Origin: Flavobacteriales bacterium
GTDB taxonomy: Bacteria > Bacteroidota > Bacteroidia > Flavobacteriales_D > Crocinitomicaceae
Assembly (NCBI GenBank): GCA_947462255.1
Contig: CANHOA010000016.1
Coordinates: 1-64,000 of the forward strand
Reading direction: 5' to 3'
Length of the DNA stretch: 64,000 bases
Position 1 is the first letter of the stretch, and every line of letters begins with the position of its first letter. Under the pieces are notes generated by a model. That model worked only from the letters and a program-made list of their open reading frames with translations, ran no database searches and was not told where the DNA came from. A program made the position numbers and the translations under genes. Positions 54,847 to 63,108 of the stretch are shown piece by piece.

Positions 54847-56184
54847 ATGCCTAAAAAATCGAAATACACTTTTATTGATCTTTATGCCGGTTTAGGCGGA
54901 TTCCATCAAGCACTTTCTTCGCTTGGTCACAGAGGTGTTTGGGCATCAGAATACAACTCAAACTTGAGAGAACTTTACTCAAAAAATTTTCCTAATACAC
55001 CTATTGAAGGTGATATTTTTAAGGTGGACATTAAAGCTATTCCCGATCACGATATAATTTGTGGTGGATTTCCTTGTCAACCATTTTCAAGAGCTGGTTT
55101 TATGAAAGGATTTGCGGACGAGTCCAAAGGAAATCATTTTTTCAGGATTTTGGATATCATTGATTCTAAACAAGCCGAAAATAAAGCGCCTAAATTTGTG
55201 TTTCTTGAAAACGTGGAAACATTATTAAAACATGATAACAAAAATACTTTTAAAGTAATAAAGGATAGTTTGGAAGCAAGAGGGTACGAATTAACATTTA
55301 AGATTTTGTCTCCACATGAATTCAATGTGCCACATCATAGAAGAAGACTTTTTATAGTTGGAGTGCTATGTTCAATGGGAGGACTAAAAGATTTTCAGTT
55401 CCCTGAACCATTAGATATTTCGAATACAACGATTGAATCAATTTTAGATTACGATTTTAAACCAATGAAAGGTGAAAACTTACATTTAAAAAAAGAAACA
55501 CAAGCAGTTATTGATCTATGGCAAGATTTTATAGTGAATTTTCCTAAAAACAAAAAATTACCCGGCTTTCCAATTTGGGCACATGAATGGGGTGCTAATT
55601 ATCCATATGCATTAAAGACACCTCGAAGTAGTAAATTGGAAGATTTAAATATATCGAGAGGGACATTTGGAATTAAAATCGAAGGCACAAACTTTGAGAA
55701 TATCATTGATAATTTTATCCCAAGATACGCTCAAAAAGGAAATATATTTCCGCAATGGAAAATTAATTACATTAGAAAAAACAGGGAATTCTTCGAGGAA
55801 AATAAAGAGTACATAATTGACTTTCTAAAGCGACATCCCGAAATTCATCAATTTGATTTTTCATATCAAAAATTAGAATGGTCATGTCAAAATGCACTTA
55901 GAACTTTCGATGATAAAATAATTCAATTTCGTCCATCAGGACTTCGTGTTAAATTAAATAATTGGGCTCCTGCATTAACAACTGTAAGAACCCAAAATGT
56001 ATACATTCCAAAATTGGGCAGAAAATTATCAATTCACGAGATTGCCAAATTACAATCAATGAATTTAGATCATCACCCAGATATATATAATGGTAACTTT
56101 ATCGCAAATGGCGGTTACCGAGCTTTTGGAAATGCTGTAAATGTTGAAGTCGTTAAATTAATTGCTAAAAATTTATTAAAATGA
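54847..56184 (+). CDS. DNA (cytosine-5) methyltransferase
   Basis: This is a 445-aa protein from ATG 54847 (an upstream in-frame TTG at 54817 adds ten residues). All main m5C motifs are in order: I FIDLYAGLGGFHQAL, IV GGFPCQPFSRAG with catalytic Cys, VI VFLENVETLL, VIII VPHHRRRLFIVGV, a target-recognition stretch about 190-370, IX RPSGLRVKLNNWAPALTT and X GNAVNVEVVKL. The recognition sequence is unknown. Its TGA overlaps the ATG of the next gene by 4 bp, so the operon is translationally coupled. It would mark self DNA in the island's defence system. Confidence 0.93.
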   Translation: MPKKSKYTFIDLYAGLGGFHQALSSLGHRGVWASEYNSNLRELYSKNFPNTPIEGDIFKVDIKAIPDHDIICGGFPCQPFSRAGFMKGFADESKGNHFFRILDIIDSKQAENKAPKFVFLENVETLLKHDNKNTFKVIKDSLEARGYELTFKILSPHEFNVPHHRRRLFIVGVLCSMGGLKDFQFPEPLDISNTTIESILDYDFKPMKGENLHLKKETQAVIDLWQDFIVNFPKNKKLPGFPIWAHEWGANYPYALKTPRSSKLEDLNISRGTFGIKIEGTNFENIIDNFIPRYAQKGNIFPQWKINYIRKNREFFEENKEYIIDFLKRHPEIHQFDFSYQKLEWSCQNALRTFDDKIIQFRPSGLRVKLNNWAPALTTVRTQNVYIPKLGRKLSIHEIAKLQSMNLDHHPDIYNGNFIANGGYRAFGNAVNVEVVKLIAKNLLK

Positions 56185-57845
56185 AAGAAAAAAAAGTAGG
56201 TATCCGTTTTAAGGCGCAAGCATATAGAATGCTTAAAGCAATGCCCGGAAAGTTATGGTTTGTTTTTTCAGAATTTATCGATAATTCAATTTCAAGTTAT
56301 CTCCAAAATAAAGATAAACTAGAGGAACTTTATGGATCTGATTATAAATTGATAATCGAAATTAATTTTGATAATGATGATACTATTACGATTGCAGACA
56401 ACGCAGGAGGTATTGATTCACATAATTGGGAAAGAGCACTTAACCCAGGAGATGTGCCAGATGATATTACAGGATTGAATGAGTTTGGTATGGGGATGAA
56501 ATATTCTGCAGTTTGGTTATCAAATGTTTGGACTCTAAGAAGTCGGAGCATAAATGAAAAACATGGCCGTGAGGTTACCTTTGATTACCTAAAGGTTATT
56601 AAAGAGAATCTAGAAGAACTTGAATACATTGATGTTCAAATGAAACCTGGCACAATATTAACTCTAACAAAATTAGAACATGATAAATTACGTCCTTTTC
56701 AATGGGCTAAGACTCGTAATCATATATCTAGTATTTATAGAAATTTTATAAGAGAATACCAACCGTTTTTTGAGGATTTCATTATAAATAGTAATATACA
56801 GATTAAAGCATTTGGTGAAGTTTTAGTTTATGAAGAAAAAGGTTTTTTATTTGATCAATGGTATGATGATCGACAAAACAAGATCATTTCTTTGGAGAAC
56901 TCACCAATGATTGAATGGAAATATAAATTTTCAGAAACAATAATAGATCCGAAATCAAAAAGTGAATTGAAATTTTCTGGTTTTGTGGGCATTTTACCTG
57001 AAATAAAACAGGGGAGTAATGGATTTTCATTCTTTCGAAGAGGAAGAGTTATTGAAGGATCTGGAGACGAAAAAATATTTCCCACATCGATTTCTTCGAA
57101 TCCGAGTTCCTTTCCTTACAAGAGACTTTATGGAGAATTTCACTTTGATGATACGGAAAATGGTCATGTTGAATCCGCCTTCAATAAGAGTGCTTTTCAA
57201 AATCGTAATTTTATAGATTTTTGTATCGATCAAGTACCGAGATATATAAAAAATATTGAGTTTCCAGAATTCCCTAATAGGTCATTTAATATGAGAACTC
57301 AGGCACTTGAATATAGAAGTAATTTTAATAAAGTAAAAGCAGAAGCAAGTATTAAAGAGTTCAATAAAAATGAACAAAAAAAGATTGATAATATTGAATA
57401 TCAGGTAGAGGTAGAGGCACAAATTGCTAGTACAACTATTGATGCTATTTCTAAAACTGAAAATGATTTATTTGATTTATTACCTATTCCAGAAAATTTG
57501 GTTTATTCTTTAAGTTCAACTGTATCTGGTTTAAAATATAATTTTGTTTTATCCCACTTTGAATCAATTAATGATACATGTCATTTATATGAAGTACATC
57601 GCAGTAAAGTAAAAGAAGACAAAACTGGTAAGTCAATGGATGTTGAAATAAAAATCAACCTAAAACATAAAGTTTTTATACAAAATGAATCCTTACGTAA
57701 TGACCACTCTAAATTTTTTATGCTTATTAATTTTATTAGGTGTTTAGCATATTCTGAATGCGTTTCTAAAGATTCAGGGGCAAGAGATGTTTTTATTTTT
57801 CGTAATTCTATTAATCAATTTATTAATATTTTTTTAAATGAGTAA
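56181..57845 (+). CDS. MORC/MutL-like GHKL ATPase
   Basis: This 554-aa protein has an N-terminal GHKL ATP-binding fold. The N box is FSEFIDNSISSYL (Glu and Asn that bind Mg and activate water), G1 is ITIADNAGGID, G2 is GLNEFGMGMKYSAVWL. An S5-like region follows, with IEWKYKFSE and GILPEIKQGSNGFSFFRRGR, as in prokaryotic MORC and MutL-like proteins linked to restriction genes. The C-terminal 150 residues are mostly coiled coil and a small alpha/beta part. It probably acts as an ATP-driven DNA clamp. It overlaps the methyltransferase by 4 bp and the Z1 gene by 8 bp. Confidence 0.88.
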   Translation: MKEKKVGIRFKAQAYRMLKAMPGKLWFVFSEFIDNSISSYLQNKDKLEELYGSDYKLIIEINFDNDDTITIADNAGGIDSHNWERALNPGDVPDDITGLNEFGMGMKYSAVWLSNVWTLRSRSINEKHGREVTFDYLKVIKENLEELEYIDVQMKPGTILTLTKLEHDKLRPFQWAKTRNHISSIYRNFIREYQPFFEDFIINSNIQIKAFGEVLVYEEKGFLFDQWYDDRQNKIISLENSPMIEWKYKFSETIIDPKSKSELKFSGFVGILPEIKQGSNGFSFFRRGRVIEGSGDEKIFPTSISSNPSSFPYKRLYGEFHFDDTENGHVESAFNKSAFQNRNFIDFCIDQVPRYIKNIEFPEFPNRSFNMRTQALEYRSNFNKVKAEASIKEFNKNEQKKIDNIEYQVEVEAQIASTTIDAISKTENDLFDLLPIPENLVYSLSSTVSGLKYNFVLSHFESINDTCHLYEVHRSKVKEDKTGKSMDVEIKINLKHKVFIQNESLRNDHSKFFMLINFIRCLAYSECVSKDSGARDVFIFRNSINQFINIFLNE

Positions 57846-60099
57846 TACAATAGCAAAACCTAAAAACTATAATAATTCTCAAACTGATTATAAGGTGCAT
57901 ACTGGGCAAAAGTTTGATAGTTTTATTAGTCGTTTACCTAAAATGTCCCAGGACGAAATTGATAATATCGTAAAAAGTACAATTGAAATTTTACGTAAAT
58001 GCGTGCCGCCAAGTTATCATGAAGATGTTCCAGTTTCAAACACAGGCCTAGTGTTAGGATATGTACAGAGTGGTAAAACGATGTCTTTTACTGGTTTGAT
58101 CACACTTGCAAGTGACAATAATTATAAATTGATAATTGTTCTTGCTGGTACAACTAGAATATTATTGAATCAAACAATTGAGCGTCTAACGGAAGATCTT
58201 AATGATAGGAATTCATTTGAGATAATTAGTGAAAGTAACACATTATATAAAGATCCAAATACAATAGCCAATATAATTATAAATCCTCAACGAAATAAGA
58301 CTGTAATCCTTACTATTTTAAAGCATCATAAACATATTAAACATATAAGTAATATTTTAGATAATATCGAATTAAAAAACGCTCTTTTAAGTAAAAGCGT
58401 CTTAATTATTGATGATGAAGCAGATCAAGCAAGTTTAAATGGCTTGGCTAGAAAAAATTGGAAATTAGATCAGAAATCAAAAAATTTATCCGAAGAAGAA
58501 AAACAACTTCATTCATTCACAACTACATACAGTAATATTTTAGAATTAAAAAGCAAGTTAGATTGCCATTCTTATATACAATATACTGCAACACCCCAAG
58601 CTAATATTCTAGCGGCACAAAGGGATCTACTAAGGCCGTCTTGGGCAGTAGTATTGGAGCCTGGAAATAAATATACTGGTGGTAAAGTATTTTTTAATGA
58701 TACTTCAGATTTAATCGTGGAAATTAAAAATGAAATTGAAGATGAAGATCCAGAAATGCCAAATGAATTAATAGATGCATTTCTACTTTTCCTTGTTGAA
58801 TCTGCGCTTTTAACTTGCGAATATAAAAATATAAAGAGATTACGTAAAAAAATGACTAGGACTTCGATGATGGTGCATGCAGATAGATTGATAGAAAAAA
58901 ATTCTATTTATATGCGTTGGCTAGTTGCTTATTCAAAAACAATTCGTCTTGGTATTGATTCAAATGAGGAGGAGATAGTTATTAATATAAAAAAATATTA
59001 CGAGAAGGTTAAAATTTTATTGACTAATTATTTCGATATATTCCCAGTTTACGAGGAAGTTTATCAAAATATCAGATACTTTGTTTTAGATGAAATTCGT
59101 TTTTGGTTTGTTGCAGGCGACGGTGATTCACAAGTTCAATGGGATCAAGGCAATCATCATGTATTGATTGGAGGCCAAAAATTAGACCGGGGATTCACGG
59201 TTAAAGAATTGATTACCACATACTTGCCTCGTCAAACAAAAGCAATTTCAAATGCTGATACTATTGAACAAAGGTGTCGATTTTTCGGGTATAAAAAAGA
59301 GTATATTGAGGCTTGTAAGGTGTTTCTTCCCAAACAATCAATTGATGAGTTTAGTGAATATATATTTCATGAAGAAAAACTTCGTGATCTTCTTAGAACA
59401 GGTAATATACAGGATTACTATAATAATAATACACTTATGCGTTTATTTGGTCTTAATCCGACATCCATAAACAAAATTCCGGGCAACATAATTCGTAATG
59501 ATTTCTTTAGTTATAAATTTTTAGAACCTGATTTGGAGAATTTGGATGAGACTAATCAATTGATTACTTCTTTTATCAATGACTCAAGTTTCAAAGGAGA
59601 ATTATCTTATTCGAAGGCAGTAGAGGACATTAGTACCGATAATTTACATAGGGTTAGTATTAGCAATGTCAAAAGTCTAAAGGGACTTTTGACAAAAATT
59701 AAAGTAAATCGTATTAAAGATAAAATGATTTTAGATCAATTTATTGCATTGTTGGGTGATATCAATTATGATTTAAAAGTTTGGCTGATTGAAATGGCGT
59801 ACAAAAGAGACGGGTTTAGACCAAGATCTATAAAGGAAACTGGCGAATTAAAGGCATTGTTTACAAATCATCCACCAGAATTTGGTGACACAAAATTATT
59901 AATGGATAAAATAGCAGGAGGACAATTTTATAGTGATTATAAAAATGAAATCATTGTTCAAGTTCATAAAGTTAAAATAAAGGATGTGAAAAATGAAGAT
60001 TCTATTTACAAAGCTTATTCTGGCAAAGTATTTTATATAATTGCATTTCGTTATCCGGATGAGAAAACATCAAATTATATAAATGTTCAATATGATTGA
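57838..60099 (+). CDS. Z1-domain helicase-like ATPase
   Basis: This 753-aa protein has superfamily II helicase motifs: Walker A LGYVQSGKTMSFTGL, Walker B SVLIIDDEADQAS, a motif-III-like YTATPQANILA, and motif V/VI GGQKLDRGFTVKELITTYLPR followed by ADTIEQRCRFFGYK. Between and after these lies the Z1 domain (PF10593), which occurs only beside such ATPases. The Q-Cys-R-x-FGY motif is the Z1-family form of motif VI. It probably translocates on DNA for the nuclease encoded next. The start ATG lies inside the 3' end of the MORC gene; the following gene overlaps by 17 bp. Confidence 0.88.
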   Translation: MSNTIAKPKNYNNSQTDYKVHTGQKFDSFISRLPKMSQDEIDNIVKSTIEILRKCVPPSYHEDVPVSNTGLVLGYVQSGKTMSFTGLITLASDNNYKLIIVLAGTTRILLNQTIERLTEDLNDRNSFEIISESNTLYKDPNTIANIIINPQRNKTVILTILKHHKHIKHISNILDNIELKNALLSKSVLIIDDEADQASLNGLARKNWKLDQKSKNLSEEEKQLHSFTTTYSNILELKSKLDCHSYIQYTATPQANILAAQRDLLRPSWAVVLEPGNKYTGGKVFFNDTSDLIVEIKNEIEDEDPEMPNELIDAFLLFLVESALLTCEYKNIKRLRKKMTRTSMMVHADRLIEKNSIYMRWLVAYSKTIRLGIDSNEEEIVINIKKYYEKVKILLTNYFDIFPVYEEVYQNIRYFVLDEIRFWFVAGDGDSQVQWDQGNHHVLIGGQKLDRGFTVKELITTYLPRQTKAISNADTIEQRCRFFGYKKEYIEACKVFLPKQSIDEFSEYIFHEEKLRDLLRTGNIQDYYNNNTLMRLFGLNPTSINKIPGNIIRNDFFSYKFLEPDLENLDETNQLITSFINDSSFKGELSYSKAVEDISTDNLHRVSISNVKSLKGLLTKIKVNRIKDKMILDQFIALLGDINYDLKVWLIEMAYKRDGFRPRSIKETGELKALFTNHPPEFGDTKLLMDKIAGGQFYSDYKNEIIVQVHKVKIKDVKNEDSIYKAYSGKVFYIIAFRYPDEKTSNYINVQYD

Positions 60100-61039
60100 T
60101 ATATTAAATAGTAAATTCACAGATGAACTACAACTAGGTTCTTATCATGTTGAGAAGTTTGATTCTTTTAATAACCATTATATCGGTATAGATAAAGATA
60201 ATAATATTGCATTATTAATAAATAATATTAATTCTCAAAACCTAACCCTAACTTCTTACAAAGGTGAAAATTTGGAAATACTTTTTGATCAGGAAACAGA
60301 CATTATTAATGCCACATCAAACATCTCAACTAGATTTACCATATTACGATTATTAAATAAAACCAAGAATACACAGTATTATTTCTGTAAAATATGTGAA
60401 ATTTTGTTGACTATTTTAGGTGATGAACCTGATATAAAATCTGTTGAAAAAGAGGTGTTTATTTTAAAGGATATTTTCAAGAACTTGACGAATAAGCTGT
60501 TAAAAGATGAAATCGGTTTATGGGGCGAGCTTCTTGTGATTTCGATTCAAAATAATATTGGTTCTGCAGTAAATGCTTGGCATATATCCAATACAAATAG
60601 GATTGATTTTAATGATGGTAAAGTAAAAGTTGAAATTAAAACTACAACATTAAATGAAAGAAAACATGTGTTTAAGTTAAATCAATTAAAGAGTCATTTT
60701 AGGGAAAATGTTATAGTTGGCTCTGTCGTTACAGAACAAATTGATAATGGAGTATCCATTAAAGATTTAATAAATAAAATCGAAGGGAATATAAATTCCC
60801 AAGTTAAAATTTTATTTAATAAAAAGTTAGCTGAATGTTTAGGATCTGATATTTTTGGTGTTGAGTTTAAAAATTTTGACTATAATTTTGCGATAGAAAA
60901 TTTTCTTTTATTTTATGCACAAAGCATACCGTCTATCGAATCTGAAATACCAGATGAAGTTTCTGACATACAATTTTCATCCTTACTTAAGGAAAATAAT
61001 TGTATTCAGAATATAGATATATTTCAAATTTTCGATTGA
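60083..61039 (+). CDS. DUF4420 PD-(D/E)XK nuclease
   Basis: This is a 318-aa protein (an alternative start at 60092 removes three residues). It has the DUF4420 layout: an N-terminal beta-rich part, then the nuclease core with Glu in DEIGLWGELLVIS, Asp in NRIDFNDGKVK and the E-x-K of VEIKTTTLNERKHVF, then FKLNQLKSHF. These are the metal-binding residues of PD-(D/E)XK enzymes and all are present. It overlaps the Z1 gene by 17 bp and meets the 539-aa gene tail-to-tail with a 16-bp overlap. It is the probable cutting subunit of the system. Confidence 0.87.
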   Translation: MFNMIDILNSKFTDELQLGSYHVEKFDSFNNHYIGIDKDNNIALLINNINSQNLTLTSYKGENLEILFDQETDIINATSNISTRFTILRLLNKTKNTQYYFCKICEILLTILGDEPDIKSVEKEVFILKDIFKNLTNKLLKDEIGLWGELLVISIQNNIGSAVNAWHISNTNRIDFNDGKVKVEIKTTTLNERKHVFKLNQLKSHFRENVIVGSVVTEQIDNGVSIKDLINKIEGNINSQVKILFNKKLAECLGSDIFGVEFKNFDYNFAIENFLLFYAQSIPSIESEIPDEVSDIQFSSLLKENNCIQNIDIFQIFD

Positions 61040-62643
61040 CTAATAATTACTTCTACTTCATCAAACCAATTATTTATTCTTTTGTAATCTTCTAATCCAT
61101 GTTTGAATGAATAATTTAGGAATTTATTGCTAGCTTGCAGAAAATCCTTTGATTTCAAGTTCGAAATAATTTCTTGTTGCTCATTTTTTGTAAATTTTAA
61201 AAATATATTCCCTTGAGATATTTTATTAAGATTTTCAAATATACTTTTAGTTACAATTTTAGTTTCAAACTCTATTTGGGGGTTCCAGTTAAATTTTTTA
61301 TAATCAACTTCATTTAAACTTTTTATGTGAAAATAGGTTCCGTCAAACTTGTTGATCAATCCTAAGCCTTTTATTTTATATATCGGCGCAGGCCGCTTTT
61401 TGGTCTGATAAAATAAACCCACAGGGATGTTATTTTCCATACATTTAATTAAATAATCATTTGTCCATTCATTATTATCTTCTTTATGATACTTTAAATG
61501 CCATGAACCATCCTTATTTTCAAATATTTTATCACTGTATGAATTATCCATCAAAACCTTAATACTAAGAACAAAATTTTCACTCTTAGGCTTATGAATT
61601 CCTTTAGCGGAATTAAATAGATAAATTATACCATTATTAAATTCCTTTTCACCACTTACATCAATATAATTTATTGTTTTGTTTTTATTAATAACAAACC
61701 AGCACAATGCGTCCTTATGTAAGGGGCTAATTGAAGATAAATCAATTTTAGCTCCGTATATAAATGAATTTTGATGTCGAATAAATTCTTCAAATGAAAT
61801 TTCAAATCCAATTTCAGCAATATTTTTTTCTTTTATTTTTTGACAATTTTCACGAATTATCTGAATAAAATCGGTTCCAGAGAAAATATCTAACCAAACT
61901 TTTGTGTTCAATGGGATTTGATTATCAATAATACTGAAATTGCTATATAAATACCAAGTAAATACCCATTCTTTAAATTCAAAGATTTTTAGTAAATCGA
62001 TTAAATTGAAGTGAATTGCATAAGACCAAAAGCGATCATTTACTATATCCTTAATAAGACCAAACTCTAAAGCCTTCTCATGAATGAACTCAAGCTCATT
62101 TTTGTTAATAATACCATCATTAAAAACAAGTTCGAAAATTTTATCGAGAAATGGATTATTTGTTTCTAAATAGTCCTTGGCTTCTTTTAAAAGTTCGATG
62201 GATAAATTTAATTCGTTAGTTTTTTCAATTAAAAATCTTTTTTCTATTTCAGATATACGGTTGTCGAACGTAATCAACTGAATTAAATTATTCAGTCTTT
62301 CATTATTGGTTTCAAGAATTTTAAAATCGGTTTCATGGGCAATATTAAATTTATCAATCATGAAGTCGAATGAAGGCAAATTTGTAATGAATTGCCGTTT
62401 TTGGTCTTCCAGTTCAAAAACTTCTTTTGAGCCAATTTGTATTGGAACATCGATTCGTTCTTGGCCGCATATTCCATTAAGCTTTTTAAATAAATCTAAT
62501 TTATCTTGTAATTTAACAAAGCCAAATGTCTCCATATCCTTCTCGCTAAAAAATGGTATTATGGGTTCTACAGCATCTCTCCTTTCTCGACGAATATTAG
62601 AAATTAATTTTATTGGTCGCAACCAAAAATTATACCATTTCAT
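61024..62643 (-). CDS. Unknown 539-aa protein, TerB-like helical domain plus SRA-like module
   Basis: I do not recognise the whole protein. Residues about 125-200 (RISEIEKRFLIEKTNELNLS, FELVFNDGIINKNELEFI) look like TerB-type helical repeats, with an EF-hand-like N-D-G-x-I loop. Residues about 340-445 (GIHKPKSENFVLSIKVL, DGSWHLKYHKED, NNIPVGLFYQTKKRPAPIYK, IKGLGLINKF) resemble the SRA-like module that precedes HNH nuclease domains in McrA-type restriction enzymes, but no HNH motif follows. It could read modified DNA or serve as an adaptor. It is the last gene of the AIPR operon, 86 bp after the 120-aa gene, with a 9-bp inverted repeat before its start. Confidence 0.6.
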   Translation of the reverse strand: MKWYNFWLRPIKLISNIRRERRDAVEPIIPFFSEKDMETFGFVKLQDKLDLFKKLNGICGQERIDVPIQIGSKEVFELEDQKRQFITNLPSFDFMIDKFNIAHETDFKILETNNERLNNLIQLITFDNRISEIEKRFLIEKTNELNLSIELLKEAKDYLETNNPFLDKIFELVFNDGIINKNELEFIHEKALEFGLIKDIVNDRFWSYAIHFNLIDLLKIFEFKEWVFTWYLYSNFSIIDNQIPLNTKVWLDIFSGTDFIQIIRENCQKIKEKNIAEIGFEISFEEFIRHQNSFIYGAKIDLSSISPLHKDALCWFVINKNKTINYIDVSGEKEFNNGIIYLFNSAKGIHKPKSENFVLSIKVLMDNSYSDKIFENKDGSWHLKYHKEDNNEWTNDYLIKCMENNIPVGLFYQTKKRPAPIYKIKGLGLINKFDGTYFHIKSLNEVDYKKFNWNPQIEFETKIVTKSIFENLNKISQGNIFLKFTKNEQQEIISNLKSKDFLQASNKFLNYSFKHGLEDYKRINNWFDEVEVIISQSKI

Positions 62644-62658
62644 TTTTCTTTTTTTAAC

Positions 62659-62708
62659 TTAATGGGTTGGTTAAATTTTTCGACAAAATAGTTTTTTTTA
62701 CCCATTAA
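62659..62708. promoter_or_regulatory. 9-bp inverted repeat before the 539-aa gene
   Basis: TTAATGGGT (62659-62667) and ACCCATTAA (62700-62708) are perfect inverted copies 32 bp apart, between the 120-aa and 539-aa genes. It could be a repressor site pair, or an RNA stem-loop that modulates readthrough. No exact -7 box is present. Confidence 0.45.
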
Positions 62709-62729
62709 ATAGGCCTTTTATATTTCCGT

Positions 62730-63092
62730 TTATCTTTGATACAAATCAATAAGTTCTATTAACTCATAAACTTTTTGCTTCCGTTTATTTTGCTCAAAAT
62801 TCATCCCATTGTATACATATCGCGATGAATCTAAAATTGAACCATCCCGGGTCATATCGTTTGCGTCTCTAAGAAACTCTTCTTCATGTTCTATTCTTAA
62901 AATCATGGCTTGTAAATTACTTTTGCGTTTTGATTCAAATTGAAGACTTAGAATAGATTTTCCTTTTGATTTTAAAAATGAATTATAGAAATCATTTCCT
63001 GCAACTAACATAAAATCAATTAATTGCTCTTCTGTTTTAAAGCGTTTTTCTCCCTTTCGTTTCAAATATTTAATAACTATTGATTCTTCCAT
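62730..63092 (-). CDS. Unknown 120-aa protein in the AIPR operon
   Basis: I do not recognise this protein. It is basic and mostly helical, with no signal peptide. Visible are a Lys-rich N-terminus (IKYLKRKGEKRFKTEEQLID), a central helical section with SNLQAMILRIEHEEEFLRDA, and a C-terminal helix KVYELIELIDLYQ. The gene is 16 bp after AIPR and so certainly in its transcript. It may be a partner or regulator of AIPR. Confidence 0.6.
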   Translation of the reverse strand: MEESIVIKYLKRKGEKRFKTEEQLIDFMLVAGNDFYNSFLKSKGKSILSLQFESKRKSNLQAMILRIEHEEEFLRDANDMTRDGSILDSSRYVYNGMNFEQNKRKQKVYELIELIDLYQR

Positions 63093-63108
63093 GTCGCATA
63101 AATTTTAG

